From: Heterobasidion occidentale
Taxonomy: Eukaryota > Basidiomycota > Agaricomycetes > Russulales > Bondarzewiaceae
Reading direction: 5' to 3'
Assembly: GCA_039111635.1 (NCBI GenBank)
Contig: JBCAQO010000007.1
Span: forward strand, 1,240,001-1,304,000
DNA length: 64,000 bases
Part shown: piece after piece, positions 1 to 12,274 of the stretch
How the letters are laid out: each line of letters begins with the position of its first letter
Position numbering within the stretch: position 1 is the stretch's first letter
Made by a program: the position numbers and the translations under genes
The notes under the pieces: model-generated
The model's input: only the letters and a program-made list of their open reading frames with translations
The model's database searches: none
What the model was told of the DNA's origin: nothing

Positions 1-355
1 TAGCGGCGTGGACTACTCGTGGACTCCGGACTCTGAGTTCAAGGACTTTGATTTTGCGCAATTGGACCCATCAGATAAGACGGTCTCCCAAGACACGTTA
101 CACTTCACAAGTGGCAACACAACGATGCGAAATATTGGCACGAAGGACGTAAGAAGTAAATCTCAACCGCTTGCCAACATGAGTATTCGAGTGTTAACAG
201 TTGCACACAAGCTGGCGTCAACACAGACGATGGAGATGATGGAGATGCAGGGAAAGAGCAGACGCCGCTGCGATGGCCGGACTGTGACCGGATTTAGCCG
301 TTCTGGTCCGGAGATTGCCGCGGACCGCGCGGTAATGGCATCATCCGTTCGCTGA
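1..355 (+). CDS. Possible 3' end of an unidentified gene (partial)
   Basis: The first ~150 nt are open on the plus strand and encode an acidic, Asp/Phe-rich stretch (around SEFKDFDFAQLDPSD). A plausible donor (gtaaga, near 149) and acceptors (...ttaacag near 199, ...caacacag near 225) follow. Splicing to the second acceptor continues into a short acidic tail ending in a stop near 298; reading through without splicing ends at 355. No domain is recognised. It could be the last exons of a gene starting left of the window, or chance open frame. The end is uncertain and no function is proposed. Confidence 0.25.
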   Translation, partial: SGVDYSWTPDSEFKDFDFAQLDPSDKTVSQDTLHFTSGNTTMRNIGTKDVRSKSQPLANMSIRVLTVAHKLASTQTMEMMEMQGKSRRRCDGRTVTGFSRSGPEIAADRAVMASSVR

Positions 356-447
356 ATCTCCATCGAGCACGATGAAGCAGACATCCATACGAAATGGTAT
401 AAACTCAACCCTGGCCAGTCTATCTGACATGGCGAGAGATATTACAA

Positions 448-3400
448 CTAACGTCCACCGACAAAATCAAACGTGACCCGGCCCCACTCTTCTCCGTTGT
501 ATAGGAGAATTCCTCGGACTTCGGCGCTGTCGAGTTCCAACCCCAGCTCAAAATCTGTCAAGAACGCGCCATACATAAACGAAGGTAAGCAATAGCCAAA
601 GTTTGCACACGCCTACGACGTAGATCTACATGCGCTTACCCGTGTAAAACCCATTCGGCGTCGGCATGCTCGAGTTTTCCTGGGAAAGGCGTGTGAATAA
701 TTTGCATCCAGAGTACGCCGAAAATAGCTACCTGAAAACTTGGCAGGGAGCCAATATCGACAGTCCATTTGCAAAGTTCCTCCGTCTCACCCTACAATGA
801 TCGTGTGAGCATCCCCAGCTGTCTCCTAGGTCCGTCTATTACCTACCTCGTCCGTGTACCGCATAATCTTATCGCTGTCAGAAGTATAGAGCGTGGCCAC
901 GAAGATGCGATCTGATTAGGCATTAGCACACTGCGTGTAGTGTGCCGAGGAACCCACAGACCTTGACTTGTTTGGGAAAACTTGCTGGGAGGCGCTCTCA
1001 GCTATGGAACGTGCCAGCGGATCGAGTAGCTTGACATACCAAAACTTTGTCCTGACTTTCTGCCTGTGCCACATATCTCAGTTTGGGCATCAGGGTGAAA
1101 TAGGAAGTTCGCTTACCCCTTTCTAAGTATTGCCCCTTTTGCAACGAGATACTGAAGTCTATATCGGGATTAGGATGGCCAAAGCCCCACAATGGTCGTC
1201 AAACTGTACCTATTCTCGCAGATAGGGACGCCCGCGTTGTTCTGACTAATGTAGGCCGGTCGCTTCATCAAATCCTCTGGATCCGCGGGAAGTTTGACCT
1301 GCGTGATGATCACAACATATACCCGTATAGTATCCGAATATCCACAAAAGAGCGTCCTTGCCCACCTTCATGATGTACGACCGCGGGGCTACAACGGAGG
1401 AGACCAGAGGCCTGCGAGCCAGACCATACTGCGCGGCGCCTCGTGCCGTAGCAGTATCAGCGTCAGAGGGCCGCGCCATGATCTTGACCCTGGATCCAAA
1501 GTGATCCTGTTCCACGGACAAGCCGGGTATGACATGCGAAGCCATACGGAGAGGGCGGCCGTAAGTATGACGCCACATCCGGCGCTAGCAATAGCCACGT
1601 ACATCTACTTGTTTGAATAGATATTCACTCCCTGAGAAGCCTCCCACGAGTAGGAGGGCATCTACACGCTGATCGATCTTCCTCATCTGCTCTTCAATTA
1701 AATCTAACACCTGTCATGTCCGAGAGGTTCACTTAGGATATGCTGTTGATCCAAACAAAGGGGTACTCGGCGGAATTTGAACGGACCTGATTTACGACAG
1801 GGTCAAAGACCTCGCGGCGGAGCAGGTTGCCTGGGATAGACAGTTCGCCGTTAATCAGACCTACGCTAGGGTCGTCAGGGTCCTCAACATTGAAGCATGT
1901 GAAGTTAAACATTTTATCTGTCACAAAGCCAGGTCAGGATATGAATGGATGACAGATCTGTTCAGGCGTACCATCATCACTTTCGCCCATATATGCAAGC
2001 TTGTCGGTTTCACTAAATGAATGCATGAAGTATGCTAACGATGCCGCATCGAGATGAGCAGGGTGATCGGCCAGTAACGTCTTGACCAGTTCGCGGAATC
2101 TCAAGTCCAAAAACAACGAGCCACAATTGGCGCCTGACCGAGCACACATTTCTGCGATCTCCAAGCTTTGCATCTGTCCAATAATCTTATAAACCGCGAG
2201 GTCCTGGGCAGATGTCAAGTCTGTCAACGTCTGTCAAACCTGTCTTAGGAAATACTCACAACAGTACCACCGCCGGCATCACATATCATGAATGTTTGAC
2301 TAGGTTTGAGCTTGTGTAAGTCTGTAAGATGAGCGCAATGCACCGCGGCAGCCTCGGGCTCACTTATACATTTCAAGATCAGCCCAGGGAGAAAGGTGAA
2401 GGGGCTACGTACGTGATGATCCGCAAGCGGTCTCGCCAATTGTTGTCACCGGCTCGAGATGAGTGCACTAATCCAGCAGCGAGGGCAGCTTCACGCATCA
2501 GTTCACAGCCTTTGGCATCCCAAGCAGCGGGAACGGTTAGCCAAACATCGGCCGAATCTAGACCGTCCCTCAGATGTTTAGAGGGACTGTACCTTAAACA
2601 GAAGTGTACGAACCAAGATCCGCTACAATGCCGATTTCGCGAGTGATTTGTTCTTTCGCATATTCCCATAGAAAGTAGAGGAAGTCGATTATAAGGTCAA
2701 CAGCTCTCTTCCCAGGCTATGAACAGTCAAGTTGGTATTTTGATGGCATTTTACACCTAAGAGAACGTACTGGAAGTTGCGGAAGCCGTGGGTCAATTGC
2801 GGATTCATCCCGCAAAGCGTGGGGCTCAAGGAAAAGTTTGAACCTACACACCGATCAGATAGTGAACATGTAGATATGCAGTCGTCCTTACCATTCACAC
2901 TTGGTCGACCCAGGTACCGGACTCGCATTCTTCGCTTCCAAGCCCCACGCAAGGACCTGTCCTCGGTCGTCATAAAGGAGACATGTGGGAACCTTTCTGA
3001 AAGTTTCGAGCGATCCCGGCCAATGCAAAATCTGCTGGACTTTGCCAGCAGCTATACGAGATGACCCATATGCCTTATACAATCATAAGCAATCATTTTA
3101 GAACGTAGGTAATCTGCCGCAACTGACCACACCCGAGAACGTTGTCCCTGCGAGATATCAGTACATGGATATGTATCAGACATGTCAGGTGCTTACCGAA
3201 ATCAATGGAAATTGACATCTTCCCTTCGTCCGAGAGAGGGCTGAAATCACCAGATACAGATGGTGTTACAGACGTGATTCCAAACGTGGGGAAGAGCATG
3301 CCCAGCGACCCTCCGACGTACGAGGGATTTGGTTTCGTCAAGGAACTTTGATTATAAGGATCATGGGTGAACGAAGTGAATTGCTGCTGCATGGGTGGCG

Positions 3401-3638
3401 GTGAACTGGAGCCTCCAGATACAAATGAGTGGGGTTTTGGGGAATGGTGGCCATTGAGAGAGTTGTAGGGGTGAGCAAGTGGTGGTGAGGGTATCGAGGG
3501 TTGTTGCAGCCATTGCGTTTTCTCGGGAAACACCGCACCTGGATGTGGACTTGGCTGGTGGGTGATCGGGTGTGGGCTCAATGGTGCCTGCGCGCTGTTG
3601 CGGTCGACAGGGGTGCGCGAGGTGCCACAGCAAGACAT
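448..3638 (-). CDS. HSPA12-like Hsp70 family ATPase
   Basis: This is an actin/Hsp70-fold ATPase of the HSPA12 subgroup that is expanded in basidiomycetes; partners are unknown and it is presumably cytosolic. Visible signatures in order are phosphate-1 (SIDFGTTFSG, built from exons 1-3), WFKLFLEPHALRDES, ADVWLTVPAAWD, EPEAAAVHC, phosphate-2 (DAGGGTV near 2265), the adenosine motif (LLLVGGFSGSEY near 1640), RPSDADTATARGAA and APRSYIMKV, and the C-terminal end (LGLELDSAEVRG...TFDFVGGR). Exon 1 (3197-3638) encodes ~147 residues, mostly a Pro/Ser/Gln-rich N-terminal extension ahead of the ATPase core. The start is the ATG at 3638. Exon 2 is only 20 nt (3128-3147). An intron near 2400 (gtacgt...aag) joins RIIT to EPEAAA. 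Family assignment is firm; the exact boundaries of the middle exons are less so. Confidence 0.88.
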
Positions 3639-5663
3639 CGACAACAGCGACGACGACGAAAACAGGGTAGTGAGAACAGCAAAAGAACGACCCGCCCAAA
3701 GTAGCGCGGTTAGGCGCCTGGGGCGGGGCGGTACAGCGAATGTACGAGTACAAATACGGCGCTAATGAAGTAGTCTGTTCCTGGCGTCTGTCATGCCACG
3801 CGTCCGACTCAGGACATTAATATATGGCTTTGAGACATCGTCGAGCCGTGTTGAAGATCGAACAAATTATGTATTTCGACGAATCTTTTGTGCTGCGGCA
3901 CGCCGGCAGTGAACATCACCGCGCCTGCGCCATTCAACGAAGCGGCAGATGATGATCTTACTCATTTTTTCCGCTCCGGTATTCCTTTCGGCGAGAGCTC
4001 ATATCAAGTCAAACAAACCGTCGTGGACCTGCATGTTACAGTGATGCGATCTTGACGGTGATGGGAAGTTTTTGGGAACGCGGACGTGGACATAGGCATG
4101 GACATGCCAAACTCCGATCATACACCATGCAGCGAAGCAGTATTAATTGACAAGATCATGAAAAAAGCCAGAAAAGATGCTAGTCATGATTGATGCATAG
4201 CAGACGTATCATCCACCTCCATCTGCGGACTATTGATTCCCTGCCAGTCTACAGATCGCTTGTTCCGGCGCTCGAGGCTGACACGAAGTGTGCGAGCTTC
4301 TGGGATTCGGGAGGGTCAAGAACGAACTGATGAGGCGTGAGCCAATGACTATACTACCCCTCGGTACGTACCGTATGGGAAGACAGAGATGGGACGGATG
4401 ACTATTCCTCAGAGAAAGGATGCACTGACGAAACCTTTATCGAACCGGATCGTGCCGCATTGTGTCGGAGTCCTGTTCGACTTGGAAACATGTACGGATG
4501 GGAGTCTGAAGGTCTCCACATGGAAGCCTCACACATGAGGCTGTAGGTATTAAGGCCTTCGGTGAGATTCGCTGAATACGAACGGACGCATTTTTCCAGA
4601 GAGGGCACAGGAATGTCCGGGTCGGTGATGTATCCAAGGCGTATTGCCTCCGCAGAGGGTGGGCCTGAACAGAAGTAGGAGAAAATGGACCGTCAGCGCG
4701 GTGGAAAGCTTGTGAGAGTGGATGTTGTTCGTGTTATGGATGAAGCGTGACGGTGCGTAAGGGAAGAATGAAATATCGGTGAGATAGAAGGCCTGGACGA
4801 TGTGAAGGCGCAGCTTGCCGCAAAGCAAAACACTCATGGCACTATGCACGGCGACTTCATGATCCTTGGAGGTCTAATTTTAGGAGATAATGTGCATAAG
4901 CTCACATGTCTGTTGAAGTCAAGGGGGCTCGAGATCTGGAGCGGAAAAATCAAGATTAGGATGTGACAGGCCACAAAATTTGCCCAGAGTCCAGACGGCA
5001 CAGAAGCGCAGGACAAAAAGGGCAGTAACGTGGATCCGGAAGCACGGAAATCCAAAAAGATGACAACGATAGGCACAGTGCCCTCAAGGCATCCTTAGAG
5101 AAATAGAGCGAGTCGTAACGAAATTGGCGAATAGTGTGATTGGGCTTACTCGAGAAACCTGTCGAGTTCCATGTCCAGTGCCAAAAGAGAATCATGACCT
5201 TGACAGGAAAATCGAAACCCGTTTGTAAAATTGGGAATCACGAGATAAATGGTGGTTAGTGTTTGGGAGAATCTGATAGCTAAGCTAAATAGAACCGTGT
5301 AAGATATCAGGGGATCGAGAAGAAAGGTTCAGGACATACCCACGCAAGAGCCTATGATTTTGTTGATCCAAGACCTAGAAAGGCCAAGGTACCTCGCCTG
5401 GACGAGCACAACCCTGCAGTTTCCCATGACGGTACGACACATACGTACTCTGAGCACACCGTGGTCCTTTCATCCAGGACTTACCCCGCGATTGTTGTAT
5501 AGAGCCATCCGTAATGTTGTGAACAATGTTAGATATAAAGACGAGATAGACGAAATCAAAGACTCGAATAGATAGAACCTGGTCTTAAGTTGGGACCGCG
5601 GCAGCCTGGCTGACTTCTCATAGGATTTCAGACTCCGACTCACGTACGTCCAGCCTAACCATC
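3639..5663. other. 2 kb interval, no supportable gene
   Basis: This interval is flanked by two divergent genes, so their promoters must lie at its ends. The middle (4400-5580) has minus-strand fragments with hydrophobic stretches, e.g. around 5100-5190 and 5480-5560, loosely reminiscent of the multi-pass membrane proteins common in Agaricomycetes. No continuous spliced frame, start and stop could be assembled, so this may be a decayed gene or non-coding DNA. Confidence 0.5.
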
Positions 5664-6060
5664 ATGTCGACTTCGACAAAACTCGCTCAACAACTCCGTC
5701 GCATATCTGCAGAATGGCCCAACGACCCACTCAGATCCAATATGCAACTTAAAACATTCCTGAACTCCCTGGCTGATTACCCGAACCTCACCCCAGCGGC
5801 TGTCACCGCAGCCCAGGTGCTTCAGGAGAACCGCATATCGAAGAAAGTCCGCTCCTTTTCTTTTCTCACCCACTCACGACATACTTTCGTGGCATGTCAC
5901 ACGGCTCACCGTTGATATTGTCTTCCAGTTCCCTATCCCAGAAAAGATACTTAAGCCGGCTTCCATGCCGTATCATTACGATCGTCTCGTGGAGGGATAC
6001 GAGAAGAGTCTTAAAGGCATCGGGAGACCATGGTGGAAAATATTTTTTGGAGTATGGTAG
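5664..6060 (+). CDS. 104-residue protein, UQCC2/Cbp6-like candidate
   Basis: Two exons (5664-5846 and 5929-6060, intron gtccgc...ttccag) give a 104-residue protein. It starts MSTSTKLAQQLRRISAEWP, has a Leu/Ala-rich helical middle, and ends with the basic-aromatic motif RLVEGYEKSLKGIGRPWWK. The exon lengths sum to a multiple of three and the frame ends in TAG. The N-terminal pattern (basic helix, EWP, acidic residue, arginine, then FL) resembles the small mitochondrial complex III assembly factors UQCC2/Mnf1/Cbp6. That match is from memory of the family pattern only, so the function is tentative while the gene model is strong. It is convergent with the next gene. Confidence 0.75.
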
Positions 6061-6674
6061 AGATTCCGAACAACACCCCGCATCTATCATCTATGAAATC
6101 ATCGAAAGATCTTCATCTGGAATGCGGACGCAATGTTCACTTGTAATCATCCACGCGGAGCTCAAGGTAGCGTTGAACTAATGGGTTGAACTGTATTGCA
6201 TCGTGATACAGTGAGCTGTGGTCTTTATCTATCGGTCCATGAAATCCGGCCGACGTCGGCAGCATGACCACTGATCGACGTCTCTTAAGTGGGGGCCTGG
6301 TTCGTACAGCCCCTATGCGGTGTTCTGCCTGTTTTCTCGCATGCGCACGCCAACTGAGCGCTGAGCGCTTCAAGATGCGCTCCGCGTGGTCCACATGAGA
6401 CCGCGATCGATAATGGTATCATTTGGTGGAATGTGAAAAAGAACTGTCACCGTTCGCATGGATTTATACCGTTATCCTGGATTGAAATTGTCTCGCTCAG
6501 AGTATAGTTTCCCATGAAACAGAACGTCGTACTCAAAAATCGAGGAAGGACGTTGGTCGCTCATGCGAGGGCCATTGGACAATCCAAAGGTGCACATGCA
6601 ATGCAGCTGATGGTTGCAATACCAACTCCGTGATATCAACAACTTTCCGGTCCCGGGTGATATCGTCCTTCGTG
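6061..6674. other. Convergent 3' interval
   Basis: This lies between two convergent genes and probably holds both 3' UTRs. The minus-strand frame of NOC2 stays open to 6533, so a non-spliced NOC2 C-terminus could extend into it. Nothing else is seen. Confidence 0.5.
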
Positions 6675-9488
6675 CTAGTCCTCCAGTATCTCATCTTCAC
6701 CTTCCCTTGCCTAAAGAAGGACAAGAAGATACATGTCAGCTCAGATCGAGGATCGAAGACCACAACAGGTTCCGATGGAATGCGAGAGTGAGAGAGGAAA
6801 GGCTCGAAATCGATCCCACGCACCTTCTCGACAAGCTTCCTCCGTTTCTCCCGCACCTTCCTCTGCACCTTGATGTACTTCCCCAAGGGAGTCTCCTCAA
6901 CTTTGATACCCGCCTCCCACACGTCCACCTCACCCATCTTCGCGGGGGCAAAGGATACAGTCTCCCGCTTCTGCTCAACCCATTTCGCGCTGTCCTCGAT
7001 CCGTTCGAGCAGACTTTTCAACAAGCTCGCTTCCTTCCCGTTGTAAGATTTTTGATTTATGCGAGAGGTCTTGAGAGCCTTGCGCAGAACGACCGTGACT
7101 GGAACAACGAGCTCGGGGAAGGCGATACTCCCTTGGACTGGGGGCGTAGCCAGCCATTCAGCAAGGAGGAATGCGCCTTCATCAGCCACACCCTCGTTGT
7201 AGACTCGCGTGTGGATGTATTGTTGGGGTGCACGGATGTTAGTCTCAAAATCCAGTGGACGGAGGGTGGATGATTTGGGCTTTGAGGATATAAGAGATGA
7301 GGTCAAAATCGGAAGAAGATGTGGGGCGAGGGGGATGTAGGTGTGAGTGTGTTGAGACAGATGAGTGAGCGAACGGATGATATGGAAGTGGAAGGGGTAA
7401 GAACGTGAGTTAGGGACAAGCCTAACGGTATGAAGACGGTAAGTGTTGGTAGACAAAGAAAAAGGTGAGATAGCTTACTTGATTGCTCCGGTGGCAACTT
7501 GTACCAGAGGGTATATCAGTGGTCTCAGAGTATCATTCTTACCGTTTTTTTGGAGCGTCGCTTGCACATCGCACGCCCGTGCAAGCACAATTGCCCAGAA
7601 GTCAACGCTATGCACATACTGCCAATTATAGACCTGTTTGTACGATTCCTACACGCAGTGTCTAATATTAGGAAGAAGTTCCGGACATCGAGAACATCGA
7701 CGAACCTTAGTTTTCATTTTCATGCCATTCCTCAGATGAATAGCCAGCTGACGAATGAACCCGAACGCATGCTGATATGCTGCTTCGGGATTAAGACAGA
7801 AAATCTCAGAAGCTGAATTTTTCATCAAGTTGATCAACGGCAGGCTATGTGTGTTCGTCGACTTCGCTGAACGGATGAGAGTTAGGTAGGTGGTCTGATA
7901 GAGTAACATCAGCTGTCATGGATGTAATAAAGTAATGCCGAAACTTACCTTGAGAACCATATCTAATATAGATTCGTCTGTTGCAGTCGCCAGTTTGCGA
8001 ATAGCTAAGAAAGCAGCGATCCGAACACTGTCATCGGCGGTCGACCATAACTCCAACGTCATCTGATTCAAATTTTTCATCATTAACAAGGGGCCTTGTA
8101 ACTTTCGAAGATTGAGACTGAAGGTCACCTTCAAATATTGTTTGACAGCTTTACGGCTACCGACAATATATGGTAATAATTTTGCACTCTCTGCGACGGC
8201 CAATTTCACCAGATCTGGTTCAGAGAGCTGAGATGTGATGTGGATGATATTATGGAAATAGGAGAGAATCAATTTCTGGAGCGTCTTGAGTTTTTGGGTT
8301 TGCGTTGGCGGCTTGCTGATAGTAGAGTATGATCAAATGCAAATAAGTAAAGGAGACTCTTAACGGAGATATGGTGTACATTTTACCGCTCGGTAGCATT
8401 TTGTAAGGCACATGATGCGCAAGCACTATAGGTGTGTATCTCAACGCTGTGGTGACGAGTTTGTTGTACACTGGGTATGCCAAGGTTATACGATTCTGCG
8501 CGCACAGGTGGAAAATCACGGCAAACATACCTGACGAGCTGTCAATTGTCCAAGCAACGACTTGATCTTCCTCATTCATATGTGCAGCAGCGCGGAATGC
8601 AATGAGAAGCTTCCGAAGAGCCCGTAATGACCGTGCCTAGGAAAAAATTATACCTGTCAACTTCCGCATGATGAAACAAAAGCGGGAGGAGAGGAATGTA
8701 TACGATCACAGAACGCGAGCCGGCCAGCGTACCTTTAAAAGCGCTTTCTGCCACTTTTGTAGGATGTCTTTTGTAAGCACAGGCGTTTTTTCCTCTGCCA
8801 TTTCTTCGTCTTCGTCTTCGTCCTCTTGTTGAAGGGCACCAGGGTCGAAGTCCAGCAGTTCACGGTCATTTTCTTGCAGATACTTGTAGAACTCTGGGTC
8901 CTTTTCTGCCAGTTTTGACAACTCGTTCATGTGTGCAGTACCCTCACCTGCTCTCACCCCATCAGTTTCGTTGAACAGCTAATAAGAACGACCACTCACC
9001 GTCAAGGTCATCTACAGATGCGAAGGATTGGTCGTCGTCTCCATCCTCATCCTCATCCTCTTCATCCTCTTCATCGTAATCATCTTCAGCGTCCGAGCCA
9101 AGTGACTTGATGGATTCGTCCTAATGTATGTTGTAACACTCAATTACGATTTAAAAATACACGAAATATACCTCATCCTCGTCCATGAAACCGCCGCCCA
9201 GGAAGTCGTCAACAGACATGCCTTTGAGTCTGTAAGAGTGTCATGATAGGCCCGCACGAACTGCTCAATAACAATAACTCACTTGGAAGTCTGCTTCTCT
9301 TCAGCGCTACCCTGCTCTTCTCCATCGTTCTCAGCATCACCTGAATGCGCTCTCTCTTTTCCTTTACCACCTTTTCGCTTCTCGTACTTCTTCTTGATTT
9401 GCTGGTGTTTCCGCCTCGCTTGAATTTGTTTCTGCAGCTGCCCACTTGCAGCGAATTTACGAGTCGCTTTCGCCGACCCTTTGGCCAT
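6675..9488 (-). CDS. NOC2: Nucleolar complex protein 2 (ribosome biogenesis)
   Basis: Noc2 acts with Noc1 and Noc3 in 60S pre-ribosome maturation and intranuclear transport. The start [15 protein letters not shown] is followed by a Lys/Arg-rich tail, the conserved MSVDDFL patch, a long Asp/Glu tract (9000-9120), then [19 protein letters not shown]. The Noc2 core follows: [11 protein letters not shown] (~8250), [31 protein letters not shown] (~7890), [31 protein letters not shown] and [17 protein letters not shown]. Several short introns separate these blocks. I place the stop at 6675 because splicing out ~50 nt ending cttctttag gives an acidic C-terminus, [11 protein letters not shown]; without that intron the frame runs to 6533. 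The gene is divergent from METTL14 across 285 nt, a likely shared promoter. Confidence 0.88.
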
Positions 9489-9773
9489 AACGAGATGTGT
9501 TTAGGTTAGAGTGCGGACTGGGAGCTACTGGGAAACTCGCAGGACTATCCAATTTTAATTTAGAATCACGTGCCGGTAGTTGCCGAATCATGTCTCCAGC
9601 GGCTGTGCTTGACCAGGCTTGACCGTCGTGTTCACGTTCAACGTTTCGACTCGCAGCTTGTATCCTTTCGTGTCCCTCTCAATAACAGATATCCGCGAGT
9701 TTACTCTTTTCTGACACGCTTGTAATTTGAAAGTTCTTCTCGTGACTTGCTCATCTCATTCACGAGGACGGAA
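9489..9773. promoter_or_regulatory. Divergent promoter, NOC2 / METTL14-like
   Basis: This is 285 nt between two start codons on opposite strands, so it must hold both promoters. It contains runs such as gtgtccctctcaataac; no TATA box is obvious. Confidence 0.5.
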
Positions 9774-11939
9774 ATGACATCCATCGCAGAATGCCTCAGT
9801 TCTGCTAACGATCTACTCACACAGCACCACGTCTTGATCACGCAGGTGCGAAACGCGCAAAGGCTGCATCGACGTCAACTGCGCTCTCTAGCCTCTCCAC
9901 CACTCCAGTTGTTGAAGGTCCCTCTCATTCCCTCACCACACCCATCACCTTCCCCATCGCCGCCGTCCTCACCTTCTCTAGCTTCGAAGCCGCGACCACG
10001 TCCAGATCTACCTCCCGCTAAGCGAGCTCGAGTTGCGCACTACCAGAACTATGTGCCAGAGGAGGAGACTATTCGTAATGACTACTCGCAACGATATGTG
10101 GACAGCGGAGATTGGCCGCAAAATTGGGTTCTTGGGGCCGAGCCGGAGCGGCGTTTTGAAGAGTGAGTAGTCTTACTCTGCTCCATGTATCGCCCTATAT
10201 TATGCCAGTTCAGCGTTCTTCTGGTCGATAAAGTCCTGTGTCTGTTGTCGTATCATGGAAACTGTTTTGTTCACAACTTGCATGAATAGATGGCGGCATT
10301 GACATCATACACATGATCTCTGACATTTGTCCTCCCATTTGCCTAGATACCCGAAGCAGCAACGTCTTCTGGCATTGAAGAAGGCATCTGTGGAGGAACA
10401 CGCGCTCCCTCCATCTTACATGCCTCTAACAGAGCTGAACAATCTTTCGCCGACGAAATTCGACGTCATACTAATCGACCCACCCTTCTCATCCTCATTC
10501 TCATGGGAAACCCTTCAGAGTATGCCGATCCCGAGTCTAGCAGCGGATCCATCCTTTGTATTTCTGTGGGTTGGTAGTGGGGCGGGTGAAGGTCTCGAGC
10601 GGGGGAGGGAAGTCTTGGCAAGGTGGGGATACCGAAGATGTGAGGATGTTGTTTGGGTGAAGACTAATAAGGCGACCAATAAAGGTCCAGGAGTATGTAT
10701 CAATCCTCGTAGCCAATGTTGTTCAAGCTGAAATACTGACGACTTTTTGTCAGACAGACCCGCCAACCACGTCATTACTCACTCGAACCAAGCAGCACTG
10801 CCTCATTGGTATCAAAGGCACCGTTCGCCGGTCTACAGACAGTTGGTTTGTGCATTGCAATGTCGGTACGACGTTTATGTCTCCACTCCTATCGTGCGAC
10901 TGATATCGGCTATATCCAGATACCGATGTCATTATATGGGAGGGCGATCCTACTGATCCAACGTTGAAGCCTCCGGAAATGTACACTCTTGTTGAAAATT
11001 TCTGCCTTGGGACTCGGCGTCTTGAAATCTTCGGCCGCGCGCGAAGTGTCCGCAGGGGTTGGGTCACTGTGCTTGCGGAAGGAGAGGAAAGTAGGGTTGA
11101 GCAGGTGAAGTCCCAGGCGCGAATGGGCATCAATGTCGGTATCGATAGTGGGGAAGGCGGTCAGGGGAGGTATGGAGTGGAGAATGCCGTGCCGTGGAAT
11201 AAGGAGAGTTGGGAGGAAAGGATTAAGATGCAAAGCCAGGGAGGAAAGGCTGTTGTGCCGATGACTCCAGGTCAGATCGTTGTTTCTCATCACCTTTATC
11301 GCTTCACCGACCTCTTTCCCCGCACAACCTAGAAATCGACGCGCTTCGGCCGAAATCGCCCATGCGTGGCGGTGGCTCCCACTCAAACATGCCGGCCAAC
11401 TCCGGTGTGGGCGTCCCTGTAGGTCCACGAGGCAACAAACCTGGTGGACCGAAGAATACAATACCAGCTCCAAATCAAATGATGACGCAACAGCAGATCA
11501 TGGGGATGAACATGATGGATGGCATGGGCATGGTAGGGTGGGGTGCCGGCGGGATGGGAAATATGGGGATGGGAAATATGATGATCCCGGGAATGGGCAT
11601 GGGCGGTCCAGTGTTTGGTGGGTTTGATGGGATGCCGATGCAAGGTATGGGTAGTGGAGCGTGGGAGGGATGGGGAGGGATCAGGGACCAGGAGCACAAT
11701 TTATGGACGGGATGTGGGAGGGGGGGATGGGGGATGGCATGATGGGCATGAACGGGATGGTCAATACGGGCAACAATATGGGCACTAACATGGGTCCCAA
11801 CATGGCTGGGATGGCTATGGGCAACATGGGTAGCATGGCCATGGGCAGCATAGGTATGAATCCAAGAACAATGCATGGGATGGGGCCCATGAACCATCAG
11901 CAACAATGGAGTAACGGGGGATACGACGGGTATCATTAA
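9774..11939 (+). CDS. METTL14-like MT-A70 family protein
   Basis: MT-A70 family protein of the METTL14 branch, the partner of METTL3/Ime4 in mRNA N6-adenosine methylation; nuclear. Six exons (9774-10162, 10347-10692, 10754-10865, 10920-11270, 11333-11644, 11692-11939) sum to 1758 nt, an exact 585-residue frame. Motifs in order: [77 protein letters not shown] with RGWVTV, and [10 protein letters not shown], matching animal METTL14 block by block. Animal METTL14 has EPPL where this protein has DPPF. The C-terminal ~170 residues are a Gly/Met-rich low-complexity tail where animals have RGG repeats. A 47-nt intron (11645-11691) is needed to keep that tail in frame. Confidence 0.9.
11490..11900 (+). 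repeat. Degenerate atggg(n) repeat encoding a Met/Gly tail
   Basis: Imperfect repeats of atgggcatg / atgggaaat units lie within the last two exons of the METTL14-like gene. They encode alternating Met-Gly with interspersed Asn and Pro. The repetitiveness also leaves all three plus frames and the minus strand open, which produces several spurious long antisense ORFs here. Confidence 0.7.
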
Positions 11940-12274
11940 GAGTTAGTTCGTCTCTTGCTTTGCCTTCTGCTTCATGGAGTCGGTAGTCCTGTGGAACTGT
12001 TTCTTTTGATATTGACTTACATCTGTGAAAAGACGGCGTTCAGATATAGCATTGATGGGGTTTTCAACGTTCAGTTTGGGGCACAATAAAGCGTTGAATG
12101 AAGAAGAGCTGAATTCGTCAAGGATTGCCATAGGTCGTGTTCATGACCAGCGCTCAACTCGAGCGATTCTGTAGGCGCCTGCTCGGCACGTGCTATGATT
12201 TCCTTTTCCAGCGGGCGCGTCAGACTAGCGCGTCCGTAACTTTCAGGCTCTACCGCCTCTCGCTCCCTCTCATC
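11940..12274. other. Intergenic, METTL14-like 3' / NUP192 5'
   Basis: 335 nt between tandem genes. It presumably holds the METTL14-like 3' UTR and the NUP192 promoter. The NUP192 frame is open upstream to 12137, but the initiating ATG chosen is 12275. Confidence 0.5.

Noticed and set aside
4156..5580. Possible multi-pass membrane protein on the minus strand
   Set aside because: Hydrophobic fragments occur in several frames, but no start, stop or consistent splice series could be built.
6614..7273. Plus-strand 219-codon frame
   Set aside because: Antisense to the NOC2 C-terminal exon, which carries recognisable Noc2 motifs.
10910..11473. Long minus-strand open frame (187 codons) opposite the METTL14-like exons
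   Set aside because: Antisense to strongly conserved coding blocks; no domain. The open frame is a by-product of codon composition on the other strand.
11475..11936. Minus-strand 153-codon frame rich in His and Pro
   Set aside because: Mirror image of the Met/Gly repeat tail of the METTL14-like gene; low-complexity artefact.
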